NCBI GenBank assembly: GCA_030429835.1
Contig: JAUIGC010000004.1
Location: 1 to 61,301 of the forward strand
Reading direction: 5' to 3'
Source of the DNA: Bacteroidia bacterium
GTDB lineage: Bacteria > Bacteroidota > Bacteroidia > Flavobacteriales > Flavobacteriaceae
DNA length: 61,301 nt
The stretch's first letter is position 1; the number at the start of each line of letters is the position of its first letter. The notes under the pieces were generated by a model that saw nothing but the letters and a program-made list of their open reading frames with translations, searched no databases and was not told where the DNA came from. Below are positions 36,577 to 45,547 of the stretch, in pieces. Made by a program: the position numbers and the translations under genes.

Positions 36577-37050
36577 TCAAGAAATGAGTTCATTGATTTT
36601 ATCGTAGACCAAATGACTTTCCCAACCACGGTATAGTAGGTAATCGGCAAGTTTCTTTTTTCTTTTTTGGATATTTTTTTCGGTAATCTGGTTTAGTCTT
36701 TTTTTTGCCAAATTGTCCAGTGTGTTAAAATACTCCGGACCTTCTATTTCTCTTAGGGCAGTTTGGATATTGTATCTCGAAATATCACGGAATTTCAATT
36801 CATTAACGATTCTATTTTTACCCCATTTTTTTATCTTGAATTTACCCCTCGCAAAACTTTTGGCGAACCGTTCCTCGTTAAGATAGTTTTCCTTGATCAA
36901 ATGGGAGACTATAGTGTCGATTGCTAAGGGAATCATGCCCATATGCTGTAGTTTCGTCAAAACTTCCTTATGGCATCTGTCCTGATAGGCACAGTAACCT
37001 TCCAGTTTGCGCGTCGCTTCTTCCAGAGTATATGTTTCGTTATGCTTCAT
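36577..37050 (-). CDS. recX: Regulatory protein RecX
   Basis: RecX limits RecA filament growth. From the ATG at 37050 it has 157 residues and three tandem three-helix repeats: TLEEATRKLEGYCAYQDRCH, then LIKENYLNEERFAKSFARGK, and IKKWGKNRIVNELKFRDISR. The start overlaps the stop of the upstream PepSY gene by one base (TAATG). A longer start at 37098 would run back into that gene. It ends only 6 bases from the convergent cupin-like gene. Confidence 0.88.
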   Translation of the reverse strand: MKHNETYTLEEATRKLEGYCAYQDRCHKEVLTKLQHMGMIPLAIDTIVSHLIKENYLNEERFAKSFARGKFKIKKWGKNRIVNELKFRDISRYNIQTALREIEGPEYFNTLDNLAKKRLNQITEKNIQKRKKKLADYLLYRGWESHLVYDKINELIS

Positions 37051-37646
37051 TAAACCTTTGAAGTTCGTCGCATTCTTTTTGGGCCGTACCAAAGCCAAAA
37101 TCCCGTTATCGTAAAGAGCAATAGGGCCAACCCCATGATAGAGGTATAAAAGAGTTTGATCTGCCCGCCTGAAGTTCCCGCATAATGGTCAAGAATGGAG
37201 CCATCATGTACTTGTTCAATAAAATCGGACCTACGCCTTTCTATTTTCAACAAAGCTCCAGTGGCACCATCCAATTGAATTCCATAGAAATTGTTCTTGA
37301 AAGTGAACTTTAAAACACCTTTATCCGGTCTTACGTCTATTCTATTAATTTCCGGTGACAATTCCTTTGAAATGGAATCCCTAAATATTTTTTGCGCATT
37401 TGATTTGAGTTCATGTATGGGTAGCCATTCGGAGAGTTCGGTCGAGGTCCCTTTCTCCGTATTTGCCAAGATTAGTCCATTGCTATTTTTTTTCCATCCC
37501 AGCAGCAGACCTGTTATCGATATGAATAAAAAAAAGAAAAAAAGAAGGGCACCGGTCGTTCTATGTAATTTTCTGGAAATGCGAAGAACTTTGGCCTGTT
37601 GTTGCCGTCGATTGTTTTTTGACATGGACAAATATTTCATTTGCAA
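37050..37646 (-). CDS. PepSY-domain membrane protein
   Basis: A membrane protein with a basic N-terminus, a first transmembrane helix (TGALLFFFFLFISITGLLLG), an extracytoplasmic PepSY-like domain (residues about 55-155, with VRPDKGVLKFTFKNNFYGIQ) and a second helix (LFYTSIMGLALLLFTITGFW). The likely start is the ATG at 37625 (MSKNNRRQQQ). It resembles one module of the PiuB/iron-regulated PepSY_TM family. It precedes recX and overlaps it by one base. Confidence 0.75.
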   Translation of the reverse strand: MQMKYLSMSKNNRRQQQAKVLRISRKLHRTTGALLFFFFLFISITGLLLGWKKNSNGLILANTEKGTSTELSEWLPIHELKSNAQKIFRDSISKELSPEINRIDVRPDKGVLKFTFKNNFYGIQLDGATGALLKIERRRSDFIEQVHDGSILDHYAGTSGGQIKLFYTSIMGLALLLFTITGFWLWYGPKRMRRTSKV

Positions 37647-37750
37647 TATTACTTGCTAAAGGTAAGGGAAGCATAATTTTTGTGAAAAGGTTTTCGGTAT
37701 TTTAGGAGTTCTAATTTTTACGTGATTACATGTTAGAATACCTTTCAAAC

Positions 37751-37783
37751 AAAAAAAGCGACTTCCTATAGGAGTCGCTTTTA
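37751..37783 (-). terminator. Terminator after RNase E/G
   Basis: On the minus strand AAAAGCGACT-cctatagga-AGTCGCTTTTTTT forms a strong hairpin with a T run, just past the stop codon of the ribonuclease gene at 37788. Confidence 0.85.
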
Positions 37784-37787
37784 ATGG

Positions 37788-39335
37788 TTAATATATTGTT
37801 TTCCCGTCCTTATTCTTGAAACGGTATTCGAGATACGTGTAGGCATCCCTTGGTTGAATTTTTATCCATCGTTTGTGTTCCAAGAACCACTTGGTACGGA
37901 TCGATGGGAATCCTTTGGAAATATAGGCTGCAATAAAAGGATGTATGTTCAAGGTAATGCTATTGTCCTTGGCAGGTCCTTTCAGCAAGCGCTCCAAATC
38001 TGCGTTGATTTTATTGATCAATACAATGGGAGCTTCAATCTCCTGTCCACCTTTGTTAGGATTCTCTTCGGTGGTTTTAATGTTCATTTCGGGTCTAACA
38101 CGCTGTCTTGTTATCTGTATTAGCCCAAACTTACTTGGAGGTAAGATCTTATGCTTTGCCCGGTCGTCTTTCATCTCATCCCTAAGATGGTCAAAGAGCT
38201 TTTTTCTGTGTTGAGATTTTACCATATCGATAAAATCCACTACGATGATACCTCCCATATCCCTTAAGCGAAGTTGTCGTGCAATTTCAGAAGCGGCCAA
38301 AAGGTTTACTTCCAAAGCCGTATCTTCTTGGTTCTTTGCCTTACTGGAACGGTTACCGCTATTAACGTCTATAACGTGTAATGCTTCGGTATGTTCTATG
38401 ATAAGATAAGCACCTTTGCTCATGGTCGCAGTGCGTCCAAAGGAAGTTTTAATCTGTCTGTCTATTCCGAATTTCTCAAAAATCGGAACATTGGTGGTGT
38501 AGTGTTTCACAATGGATTCCTTCTCTGGTGCGATCTCTGAAACATAGTCCTTGATTTCGCCATATAAAGTAGGGTCGTCCACATAAATTCCGGTAAAGCT
38601 ATCGTTAAAAATATCCCTAAGGATAGAGGAAGCCCTGTTGAGCTCCACCAATACTTTTGAGGGCGTCTGAGCCCGATATAATTTTTTACACATTGCTGAC
38701 CATTTGTTCAGCAAGTTTTCTAGATCCTTGTCCAGTTCCGCAACTTTTTTGCCTTCTGCAACTGTTCTAATGATGACCCCAAATCCTTTTGGTTTTATGC
38801 TCTTGACAAGTCTTTTTAACCTGTCCTTCTCTTCCTTGCTCTCTATCTTTTGTGATACGGATACGCGATCGGAAAAAGGCACCATGACCAGATATCGTCC
38901 TGCAATGGAAAGCTCTGAGCTTATTCTGGGTCCTTTGGTGGAAATTGGTTCTTTTACAATTTGCACTAAAAGTGATTGATTGGCCTTGATAACATCTGTT
39001 ATTACGCCATTTTTATCTATATCATTATCGAACGGGAAGTTTTTTAAGGAGTAATCCTTTAACTTTCCGGAACTCACCTGTTTTATGAACTTTAACATGG
39101 AAGATAACTGCGGTCCAAGGTCATGATAATGCAAAAAGGCATCTTTTTCATAACCAACGTTGACAAAGGCCGCATTCAGACCAGTTACCGGCTTGCGGAT
39201 TTTGGCCAAGAATATATCGCCGACCGAAAAGTTATTATTGTCTTCTTCTTTGTGCAGCTCAGTGAGTTTTCCGTCCTTTAATAAGGCAAAGTCTACGGCA
39301 TTGGAACTAGATCTTACGATTAATTCTCTATTCAC
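37788..39335 (-). CDS. rng: Ribonuclease E/G family protein
   Basis: An endoribonuclease for rRNA and mRNA processing. Motifs in order: an S1-like domain (FALLKDGKLTELHKEEDNNN, GDIFLAKIRKPVTGLNAAFV), then the catalytic core with HVIDVNSGNRSS and MGGIIVVDFIDM (the two metal-binding Asp), and NIHPFIAAYISKG. The conserved N-terminus is VNRELIVRSSS at the GTG of 39335. An ATG at 39389 adds 18 residues and is less likely. A long basic tail for a degradosome scaffold is absent, so it is nearer RNase G. The leader (39390-39440) carries dyads. Confidence 0.9.
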   Translation of the reverse strand: MNRELIVRSSSNAVDFALLKDGKLTELHKEEDNNNFSVGDIFLAKIRKPVTGLNAAFVNVGYEKDAFLHYHDLGPQLSSMLKFIKQVSSGKLKDYSLKNFPFDNDIDKNGVITDVIKANQSLLVQIVKEPISTKGPRISSELSIAGRYLVMVPFSDRVSVSQKIESKEEKDRLKRLVKSIKPKGFGVIIRTVAEGKKVAELDKDLENLLNKWSAMCKKLYRAQTPSKVLVELNRASSILRDIFNDSFTGIYVDDPTLYGEIKDYVSEIAPEKESIVKHYTTNVPIFEKFGIDRQIKTSFGRTATMSKGAYLIIEHTEALHVIDVNSGNRSSKAKNQEDTALEVNLLAASEIARQLRLRDMGGIIVVDFIDMVKSQHRKKLFDHLRDEMKDDRAKHKILPPSKFGLIQITRQRVRPEMNIKTTEENPNKGGQEIEAPIVLINKINADLERLLKGPAKDNSITLNIHPFIAAYISKGFPSIRTKWFLEHKRWIKIQPRDAYTYLEYRFKNKDGKTIY

Positions 39336-39398
39336 CTGAATGTATTTATATCTATCCCATTTCAAATAGGGGATAGATGGATTAAACAATGCTGGAAA

Positions 39399-39438
39399 CA
39401 GATTTAAATAAATCTGCCGAGGCTCTCATGGGAGTCTC
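39399..39438. promoter_or_regulatory. Dyads in the RNase E/G leader
   Basis: CAGATTTA-aa-TAAATCTG (39399-39416) is a perfect 8-base dyad, and a weaker GAGGCTC / GAGTCTC hairpin lies at 39419-39438. Both are in the untranslated leader of the ribonuclease if the GTG at 39335 is used. Many RNase E genes are self-regulated through a leader structure; this is a hypothesis here. Confidence 0.4.
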
Positions 39439-39466
39439 TATGTCAAGGAACGTAGGTATTAAAGCG

Positions 39467-39494
39467 AAAAAGTAGTTTCTAAAACTACTTTTTC
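39467..39494 (-). terminator. Terminator overlapping the stop of the 29-residue gene
   Basis: On the minus strand AAAAAGTAGTTT-tag-AAACTACTTTTT forms a hairpin with a T-rich 3' side. The stop codon of the small gene (39485-39487) lies inside the 5' arm. Confidence 0.7.
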
Positions 39495-39574
39495 TTGTGT
39501 CGGTTAGCTCTTCTGCGCTTTTTACGCTTATGGGTAGCTACCTTATGTCTTTTTCTTTTCTTACCGCTCGGCAT
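39485..39574 (-). CDS. 29-residue very basic protein, likely ribosome-associated
   Basis: The minus-strand frame from the ATG at 39574 encodes 29 residues, nearly all Lys, Arg, His, Ala, Thr or Asn (MPSGKKRKRHKVATH and so on, ending NRHKKK). Such short basic proteins of Bacteroidota resemble the AURKAIP1/COX24 type and small ribosomal proteins. It lies 21 bases after the HU gene and is followed by a terminator that overlaps its stop. The composition and the tight gene spacing make it a real gene. Whether it is a ribosomal subunit component is an inference. Confidence 0.75.
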   Translation of the reverse strand: MPSGKKRKRHKVATHKRKKRRRANRHKKK

Positions 39575-39595
39575 AAAGTTCTTCTTTTTAGATTA

Positions 39596-39886
39596 TTATT
39601 TTACTTGTACGTTGCTTTTTACACCTTCTACAAAAACCTTTGCCGGCTTAAATGCAGGAATGTTATGGGCGGGGATTTTGATGGTTGTATTTTTAGAGAT
39701 GTTCCTACCTGTTTTCTCTGCCCTGGTTTTGATTATAAAACTTCCAAAACCCCTTAGATAAACATTATCTCCACTTTCCAAAGAAGTTTTTACTTCTTCC
39801 ATAAAGGATTCAACTGTTGCTTGTACATCTCCTTTTTCAATTCCCAGTTTGTCTGAGATCTTCGATACAATTTCCGCTTTCGTCAT
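39596..39886 (-). CDS. HU/IHF-family DNA-binding protein
   Basis: A 96-residue histone-like protein that bends DNA. It has the full HU fold: MTKAEIVSKISDKLGIEKGD for the helical part, GDNVYLRGFGSFIIKTRAEK for the body, and the arm TGRNISKNTTIKIPAHNIPA with the conserved RNI and PA contacts. HU (symmetric) and IHF cannot be told apart here. It is upstream of the 29-residue basic gene on the same strand, and a TATATTTG box on the minus strand (39924-39931) may be its promoter. Confidence 0.93.
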   Translation of the reverse strand: MTKAEIVSKISDKLGIEKGDVQATVESFMEEVKTSLESGDNVYLRGFGSFIIKTRAEKTGRNISKNTTIKIPAHNIPAFKPAKVFVEGVKSNVQVK

Positions 39887-40012
39887 CTTACAATATTAGA
39901 TTTTCTGTATTTTTTTCGGGTTGCAAATATATAAATTAAATTCAATCTTTCTTTCTAAAGAACTAATTTTAAGTATTTAAACTGATACTTTTGGCCCTTA
40001 TTATTTTTGGCA

Positions 40013-41062
40013 ATGTCTTTTTCCGATAAAATTTTGGCTTGGTACCATGAAAATAAGCGAGATCTGCCGTGGCGGGAGACCTTGGATCCTTATAAAATCT
40101 GGTTATCGGAAATTATCTTGCAACAAACCAGGGTAGCCCAGGGAACACCCTATTATTTTAAGTTTGTTGATGCCTTTCCCACGGTTCAGGATTTGGCCAA
40201 TGCGGATGAGGAACAGGTGTTAAAATTGTGGCAAGGTCTGGGATACTATTCGCGGGCGAGAAATTTACATGCCGCGGCAAAAATTGTAGTTCAGGATTAC
40301 AATGGTGTGTTTCCAGCTAGTTATAAGGAGCTTTTAAAGTTAAAAGGAATTGGGGATTATACGGCCAGCGCAATATCATCTATTTGTTTTAACGAGCCCC
40401 GGGCGGTAGTGGATGGAAATGTGTATAGGGTATTGTCCCGATATTTTGGAGTGGACATACCCATTAATAGTTCCGAAGGAATAAAATATTTTAAGCAGTT
40501 GGCTCAGGAAATGTTGCATCCAACCAATATTAGGGACTATAATCAAGGTATTATGGAATTCGGCGCCATACAATGCACGCCAAAGAATCCTAATTGCGAA
40601 GTGTGTCCAATTACTGATGGATGTTTGGCCCTGGCAAGAGGAACCATTAAAAATTTACCGGTCAAGGTTGGAAAGACCAAAGTAAAGAACAGGTACTTTA
40701 ACTATTTGGTGCCTATAAGGATTACCGAAGCGGGTGACAAAATCACTCAACTAAGGCAGCGAAAGGGAAAAGGTATTTGGCAAAACCTTTGGGAGTTTCC
40801 CTTGTTGGAGACAGAAAATGAAGTTGGGTTGGAGCAAATAGAAAGGGGTTATGTCGAAATTTTGAACTTAAGGGGAAAGCCCCAAATAAGCTTATACAAT
40901 AAAGAGGGTATAGTTCATAAATTATCCCATCAGCACTTGCACACCAAATTTTGGATTGTAGAGGAGATTGTTGAACTGCAACAAGGAATTGCGGTTTCCG
41001 AATTAAAAAAATATCCAGTGCCCGTATTGATTGCAGAATTCATGAAAACATTTAAATTTTAG
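40013..41062 (+). CDS. mutY: A/G-specific adenine glycosylase
   Basis: MutY removes adenine mispaired with 8-oxoguanine. From the ATG at 40013 the 349 residues show the helix-hairpin-helix LKGIGDYTASAISSICF with D134 (AVVDGNVYRV), the catalytic E33 region SEIILQQTRV, and a 4Fe-4S cluster of C188, C195, C198 and C204 (C-x6-C-x2-C-x5-C). The C-terminal Nudix-like domain that reads 8-oxoguanine is present (VPIRITEAGDKITQLRQRKG). A TTG at 40007 gives a longer frame but overlaps a promoter-like box. The ssb gene follows 25 bases downstream. Confidence 0.96.
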   Translation: MSFSDKILAWYHENKRDLPWRETLDPYKIWLSEIILQQTRVAQGTPYYFKFVDAFPTVQDLANADEEQVLKLWQGLGYYSRARNLHAAAKIVVQDYNGVFPASYKELLKLKGIGDYTASAISSICFNEPRAVVDGNVYRVLSRYFGVDIPINSSEGIKYFKQLAQEMLHPTNIRDYNQGIMEFGAIQCTPKNPNCEVCPITDGCLALARGTIKNLPVKVGKTKVKNRYFNYLVPIRITEAGDKITQLRQRKGKGIWQNLWEFPLLETENEVGLEQIERGYVEILNLRGKPQISLYNKEGIVHKLSHQHLHTKFWIVEEIVELQQGIAVSELKKYPVPVLIAEFMKTFKF

Positions 41063-41087
41063 TACTTTTGAACAGAAGAAAAAAGAT

Positions 41088-41552
41088 ATGAGCGGTACAT
41101 TAAACAAAGTGATGCTAATTGGGCATCTTGGGGATGAAGTTAAGATGCACTATTTTGAAGGTGGAGGATGTATAGGTAGGTTTCCATTGGCTACCAACGA
41201 AACGTATACCAATAAACAGACAGGAGAGCGTGTTACCAATACGGATTGGCATAATATTGTTGTAAGAAACAAGGCTGCAGAAATCTGTGAAAAGTACTTG
41301 AGCAAGGGAGATAAGGTATATGTGGAAGGGCGTCTTAAAAACAGGCAATGGCAGGGTGAGGACGGCAACACAAGGTACACTACTGAGGTGCACGTGCAGG
41401 ATTTTACTTTCTTGACTACAAAACAGGAAAGTGGCATGAGCACGAGCCCTGGACAATCTACCCAATCGCAGCCTGTTCAGGATGATGAAAGGACACCACC
41501 TAAGACTCCTGCACCTTTAGGACAGGATGAAGATGACGATTTACCGTTCTAA
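41088..41552 (+). CDS. ssb: Single-stranded DNA-binding protein
   Basis: SSB coats single-stranded DNA in replication and repair. The 154 residues have the OB fold (LNKVMLIGHLGDEVKMHYFE, NTDWHNIVVRNKAAEICEKY, GDKVYVEGRLKNRQWQGEDG), a disordered linker rich in Gln and Pro, and the acidic tip DEDDDLPF that binds partner proteins. It sits between mutY and gldE, a gene order known from other gliding flavobacteria. Confidence 0.97.
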   Translation: MSGTLNKVMLIGHLGDEVKMHYFEGGGCIGRFPLATNETYTNKQTGERVTNTDWHNIVVRNKAAEICEKYLSKGDKVYVEGRLKNRQWQGEDGNTRYTTEVHVQDFTFLTTKQESGMSTSPGQSTQSQPVQDDERTPPKTPAPLGQDEDDDLPF

Positions 41553-41575
41553 AATTGGACATTAAAATATATTAA

Positions 41576-42904
41576 TTGGATCCTGACCCTTTACCACTGG
41601 CCCTGAATTTTATGGTGATGGATAGTGTTTTCGCACTAAATATCGCCATGCTGGTCGTACTTCTTTTATGCTCCGCTCTTATTTCTGGGGCAGAAGTTGC
41701 CTTGTTTGGACTTTCGGTTACTGAAATAAATGAAATAAAGGAGCAAAAAACGGACAAAAGCAATATCTTGATTAAGTTGTTGGAGCGTCCAAAAAAGCTA
41801 TTGGCGACCATACTTATTGCCAACAATGCCATTAATATTGGGGTTGTGCTGATATTCAATGTATTAGGAGACACTCTTTTCTCCCAAGTAGATACGGTGT
41901 TATTCAATATTGTTTCCGTTAGGTTCCTACTGGAAGTGGTAGTGGCTACCTTTTTGATTTTGATGTTCGGTGAAATATTGCCCAAGGTTTATGCCAATAG
42001 AAACCGACTTAGTTTCTCCAATACTATGGCGTATCCATTGAAAGTGTTGGACTTTTTATTTTCACCTTTAAGCCTTCCAATGCGTGCCGGTACTATTTTC
42101 CTATATAATAAGTTAGGAAAGGAAAAATCCAACCTTAGTGTGGACCATTTATCCCAGGCCTTGGAACTCACTTCTCATGGGGACACCACTAAAGAGGAAC
42201 AAAAGATTTTACAGGGTATCGTTACGTTCGGAAATACGGATACCAAACAGGTTATGAGACCTAGGATTGATATTTTTGCATTGAACGAGCAGATGAAATT
42301 TCCTGAAATACTGGAGGAAATCAAAAAGAACGGCTACTCTAGGATTCCTGTATTTTCGGAAAATGTTGATAACGTACTCGGCGTATTATATGTAAAGGAC
42401 CTTTTGCCATATCTGGATCGCAAGTCCTTCAATTGGATGTCCTTGATAAGGGAGCCTTATTTTGTGCCGGAGAACAAGAAATTGGATGATTTATTGGCGG
42501 ATTTTCAGGCAAAGAAGAATCATTTGGCAGTCGTAGTGGACGAGTACGGCGGAACCTCCGGTATTGTAACTTTGGAAGATATTATTGAAGAAATAGTTGG
42601 GGATATAAGCGACGAGTTCGATGACGAGGATTTGGTTTTTTCAAAACTGGATGACTATAATTATGTTTTTGAGGGAAAAACGACGCTCAAGGATTTTTAC
42701 AGGGTCATTAAACCGATTGATGAGGATATTTTTGAGGATAACAAGGGAGAATCTGAAACTATAGCGGGCTTTGTACTGGAAATGGCAGGAAGTTTTCCAA
42801 AAAGGGGAGAGGAAGTAGTGTTCCAAGATTATAAATTTGTAGTGGAAAGTTTTGATAAAAAAAGATTGAAACAAATTAAAGTAACATTGCCACATGAAGC
42901 TTAA
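41576..42904 (+). CDS. gldE: Gliding-motility-associated protein GldE
   Basis: A 442-residue CorC/HlyC-type membrane protein. It has an N-terminal DUF21 membrane domain (NIAMLVVLLLCSALISGAEV), two CBS domains in the middle (VMRPRIDIFALNEQMKFPEI and NVLGVLYVKDLLPYLDRKSF) and a C-terminal transporter-associated domain (NYVFEGKTTLKDFYRVIKPI). The start is a TTG at 41576, giving MDPDP at the N-terminus. It overlaps gldD by 11 bases. The gldD product is required for gliding in Flavobacterium, and GldE acts with it. Confidence 0.9.
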   Translation: MDPDPLPLALNFMVMDSVFALNIAMLVVLLLCSALISGAEVALFGLSVTEINEIKEQKTDKSNILIKLLERPKKLLATILIANNAINIGVVLIFNVLGDTLFSQVDTVLFNIVSVRFLLEVVVATFLILMFGEILPKVYANRNRLSFSNTMAYPLKVLDFLFSPLSLPMRAGTIFLYNKLGKEKSNLSVDHLSQALELTSHGDTTKEEQKILQGIVTFGNTDTKQVMRPRIDIFALNEQMKFPEILEEIKKNGYSRIPVFSENVDNVLGVLYVKDLLPYLDRKSFNWMSLIREPYFVPENKKLDDLLADFQAKKNHLAVVVDEYGGTSGIVTLEDIIEEIVGDISDEFDDEDLVFSKLDDYNYVFEGKTTLKDFYRVIKPIDEDIFEDNKGESETIAGFVLEMAGSFPKRGEEVVFQDYKFVVESFDKKRLKQIKVTLPHEA

Positions 42905-43448
42905 ACTAATGTCCCTCCTTGTTATTTGCAGCTTTCTTTTTTTTGCATGTGAGGATCAGGCCATCCCTAAACCAAAGGCCCAAATACGATTGGAATACCC
43001 AGAAGGTCCCGTTTCGAACTTGGAGATGGATGATTTTAAGTTTCAATATAACGGGCTAGCAACCCCAGATCTTGATTCGGAAAACGCATTCTCTTTAATA
43101 TACCCAGACATGAAGGGTGCCATTTTCTTAAGTTATAAAAAAGTCAATGGTAATCTGGAAAAACTCATTACAGATGCCAGGCGTCTTAGCTATGAACATG
43201 CCGTAAAGGCGGATAATATAGTGGAACAGCCCTATGTAAACCCCGATAAAAAGGTCTATGGCTCATTATTTGAAGTTCAGGGAAATGCCGCTTCCCAGTC
43301 CCAGTTCTTTGTAACCGATAGTACCGAACATTTTTTAACAGGATCCGTCTATTTTTATACCAAGCCAAACTATGATTCCATTTTACCCGCGGCGGCCTAC
43401 CTTCAAAACGACATACGGGGTATCATAGAAACGTTGGAATGGAAATAA
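42894..43448 (+). CDS. gldD: Gliding motility lipoprotein GldD
   Basis: A 184-residue lipoprotein with a lipobox (LFFAC, C19) followed by EDQAIPKPKAQIRLEYP, which is characteristic of GldD. Gliding and type IX secretion-dependent functions need it in Flavobacterium. The coding region overlaps gldE by 11 bases, so translation is probably coupled. The dehydratase gene follows 12 bases later. Confidence 0.93.
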   Translation: MKLKLMSLLVICSFLFFACEDQAIPKPKAQIRLEYPEGPVSNLEMDDFKFQYNGLATPDLDSENAFSLIYPDMKGAIFLSYKKVNGNLEKLITDARRLSYEHAVKADNIVEQPYVNPDKKVYGSLFEVQGNAASQSQFFVTDSTEHFLTGSVYFYTKPNYDSILPAAAYLQNDIRGIIETLEWK

Positions 43449-43460
43449 AACAAGCAAGCC

Positions 43461-44408
43461 ATGAACAAGGAAGAGCTACTTAACTGTCATCAAAGAATAG
43501 TTCCATTTGTTCATGAAACTCCCGTATTAACTTCTTCTCTAATCGACAAAAGACTGGGTTGTAAGGTTTTCTTTAAATGTGAAAACTTTCAACGAGCCGG
43601 TGCTTATAAAATTAGGGGTGCCACCAATGCGATTTTAAAACTTGGGGATGAAGAAAGAAAAAAGGGTGTGGTGACCCATTCCTCCGGTAATTTCGCCCAA
43701 GCCATTTCCTTGGCTGCTAAGAGCCTAGGTGTTCCGGCCCATATCGTTATGCCTACATCCGCACCTAAAGTTAAAAAGGAAGGGGTCGTGACTTATGGGG
43801 GTATCATATATGAATGTGAGCCAACCGTTGAAGCAAGACAGGCCATGGCCGATAAAATATCCCACGATACCGGTGCCACTTTTTTACATCCATCCAATGA
43901 TTTCAACGTAATAATTGGTCAAGGAACCGCTGCCATGGAACTATTGAACGAACAGCCAGATTTAGATGTGATTTTTTGTCCGGTTGGAGGTGGAGGGCTT
44001 ATTGCCGGCTCTTCCCTATCTGCAAAGTACTTTGGCAAGAACTGTAAGGTGATCGGAGGGGAGCCCATGGAAGCCGATGATGCCTATAGGTCATTGATTT
44101 CTGGAAAGATTGAGGGAAACGAAACCGTAAATACTATTGCAGATGGATTAAGAACCACCTTGGGCGATGTTAATTTTCCCATAATCAAAGAACATATTGC
44201 CAAAATTGTCCGTGTCACGGAGGAAGAAATAATTTCGGCAATGCGATTGGTTTGGGAACGAATGAAAATTATAATAGAACCCTCAAGTGCCGTAGCTTTG
44301 GCAGCGTTGATAAGGGATAATCAAGAGAATGCATCGGAATATCAGAATAAGAAGATCGGGGTGATAATTTCTGGAGGTAATGTGGATTTGAATCAATTGC
44401 CCTTTTAG
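43461..44408 (+). CDS. Threonine/serine dehydratase or serine racemase
   Basis: A PLP enzyme of fold type II, 315 residues. The Schiff-base lysine is K50 in the motif GAYKIRGATNAI, followed by THSSGNFAQAISLAAKSLGV and a glycine-rich phosphate site PVGGGGLIAGSS. There is no C-terminal ACT regulatory domain, so it is closer to serine racemase and to short (catabolic) threonine dehydratases than to IlvA. Its stop overlaps the start of the metallo-hydrolase gene by one base. Confidence 0.88.
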   Translation: MNKEELLNCHQRIVPFVHETPVLTSSLIDKRLGCKVFFKCENFQRAGAYKIRGATNAILKLGDEERKKGVVTHSSGNFAQAISLAAKSLGVPAHIVMPTSAPKVKKEGVVTYGGIIYECEPTVEARQAMADKISHDTGATFLHPSNDFNVIIGQGTAAMELLNEQPDLDVIFCPVGGGGLIAGSSLSAKYFGKNCKVIGGEPMEADDAYRSLISGKIEGNETVNTIADGLRTTLGDVNFPIIKEHIAKIVRVTEEEIISAMRLVWERMKIIIEPSSAVALAALIRDNQENASEYQNKKIGVIISGGNVDLNQLPF

Positions 44409-45547
44409 TGAAACGGTTAAAACGGATATTAAAACGTATGTTGATAACGATTATAAGTATACTGGTTATACTTTTTGTTCTGGTGGCACTTTTTGTAAAT
44501 CTGAATCCGGAGTTTGGCGGTACCATTCCGGACACAAAAAAGGAGCGTTTCTCAAAATCCCCTAATTATAAAAATGATGTTTTTGAAAATCTTGGTGGGG
44601 TAAAGATGAGTATGGGGTTCAGTGATTACATAAAGGGGATGCGTGGCTTTTTCGCTTCGCAATCAAATACTAGACCCAATGGTAATCTCCCTACGGTAAA
44701 AGTAGATTCTTTGGAATTGGCCAATTATTCTGGAGCCGCAAGACTTATATGGTTTGGTCACTCTGCCTTTCTATTTCAAAAAAATGGCAAGAATATTTTA
44801 ATCGACCCTATGTTAGGACCTGTCCCTGCTCCTCATCCTTTATTGGGCGGAAAAAGATTCAGTGCACACTTGCCTATCGAGATAGAGCAATTGCCCCCAA
44901 TTGATATGGTCCTCCTATCCCATGATCATTACGACCACTTAGATTATAAGTCCATTCTTAAGTTAAGGGATAAAGTAAAAATGTTTTTTACTCCGTTGGG
45001 AGTGGGGTCACACTTGAGGGAATGGGGTGTGCCCGAAGCTAATATTACCGAAATGGATTGGTGGGATGAAACTCTTTTTGAAGAGGTTTCTTTAAAATGT
45101 ACACCTGCCCAACATTTTTCCGGGCGTGGATTAACCGATAGGGGAAAAACCCTTTGGAGCAGCTGGGTAGTACAAATGGACAGCACCAATATCTTTTTTA
45201 GTGGGGATAGCGGTTATGGAAGCCATTTCAAGGAAATAGGGAATACATATGGACCTTTTGATTTCGCTATGATGGAATGTGGACAGTATAATGAACTCTG
45301 GAAGGAAATACATATGATGCCAGAGGAAACGGCGCAAGCCGGTATTGATGTAAAGGCGAAGATGATTATGCCCATTCACTGGGGTGCCTTTAAATTGGCA
45401 ATGCATTCATGGACCGATCCTGTAATCCGGGTAACCCAAAAAGCAAAGGAATTGAATATGCCAATTAGTACACCCAGAATTGGGGAATTCATTTATTTGG
45501 ATTCACTACGGGAAGACGAGGAAAAATGGTGGAATGAAGTTAATTAG
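44408..45547 (+). CDS. MBL-fold metallo-hydrolase (UlaG/NAPE-PLD-like)
   Basis: A 379-residue protein with an N-terminal membrane anchor (MLITIISILVILFVLVALFV) and a metallo-beta-lactamase domain. Metal ligands are LLSHDHYDHLD, the following HFSGRGL loop, SGDSGYG, and PIHWGAF. This arrangement resembles the UlaG/NAPE-PLD (COG2220) branch. A GTG start at 44408 overlaps the stop of the dehydratase by one base. The substrate is unknown. The 3' end overlaps the convergent lipoprotein gene by 8 bases. Confidence 0.88.
   Translation: MKRLKRILKRMLITIISILVILFVLVALFVNLNPEFGGTIPDTKKERFSKSPNYKNDVFENLGGVKMSMGFSDYIKGMRGFFASQSNTRPNGNLPTVKVDSLELANYSGAARLIWFGHSAFLFQKNGKNILIDPMLGPVPAPHPLLGGKRFSAHLPIEIEQLPPIDMVLLSHDHYDHLDYKSILKLRDKVKMFFTPLGVGSHLREWGVPEANITEMDWWDETLFEEVSLKCTPAQHFSGRGLTDRGKTLWSSWVVQMDSTNIFFSGDSGYGSHFKEIGNTYGPFDFAMMECGQYNELWKEIHMMPEETAQAGIDVKAKMIMPIHWGAFKLAMHSWTDPVIRVTQKAKELNMPISTPRIGEFIYLDSLREDEEKWWNEVN

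Noticed and set aside
39440-39460. A TTGACA sequence on the minus strand as a sigma-70 -35 box for the ribonuclease gene
   Set aside because: Bacteroidota promoters use TTG and TAnnTTTG. No matching -10 box follows.
40002-40009. TATTTTTG as the mutY promoter
   Set aside because: It is 4 bases before the mutY ATG at 40013, so transcription would start inside the gene.
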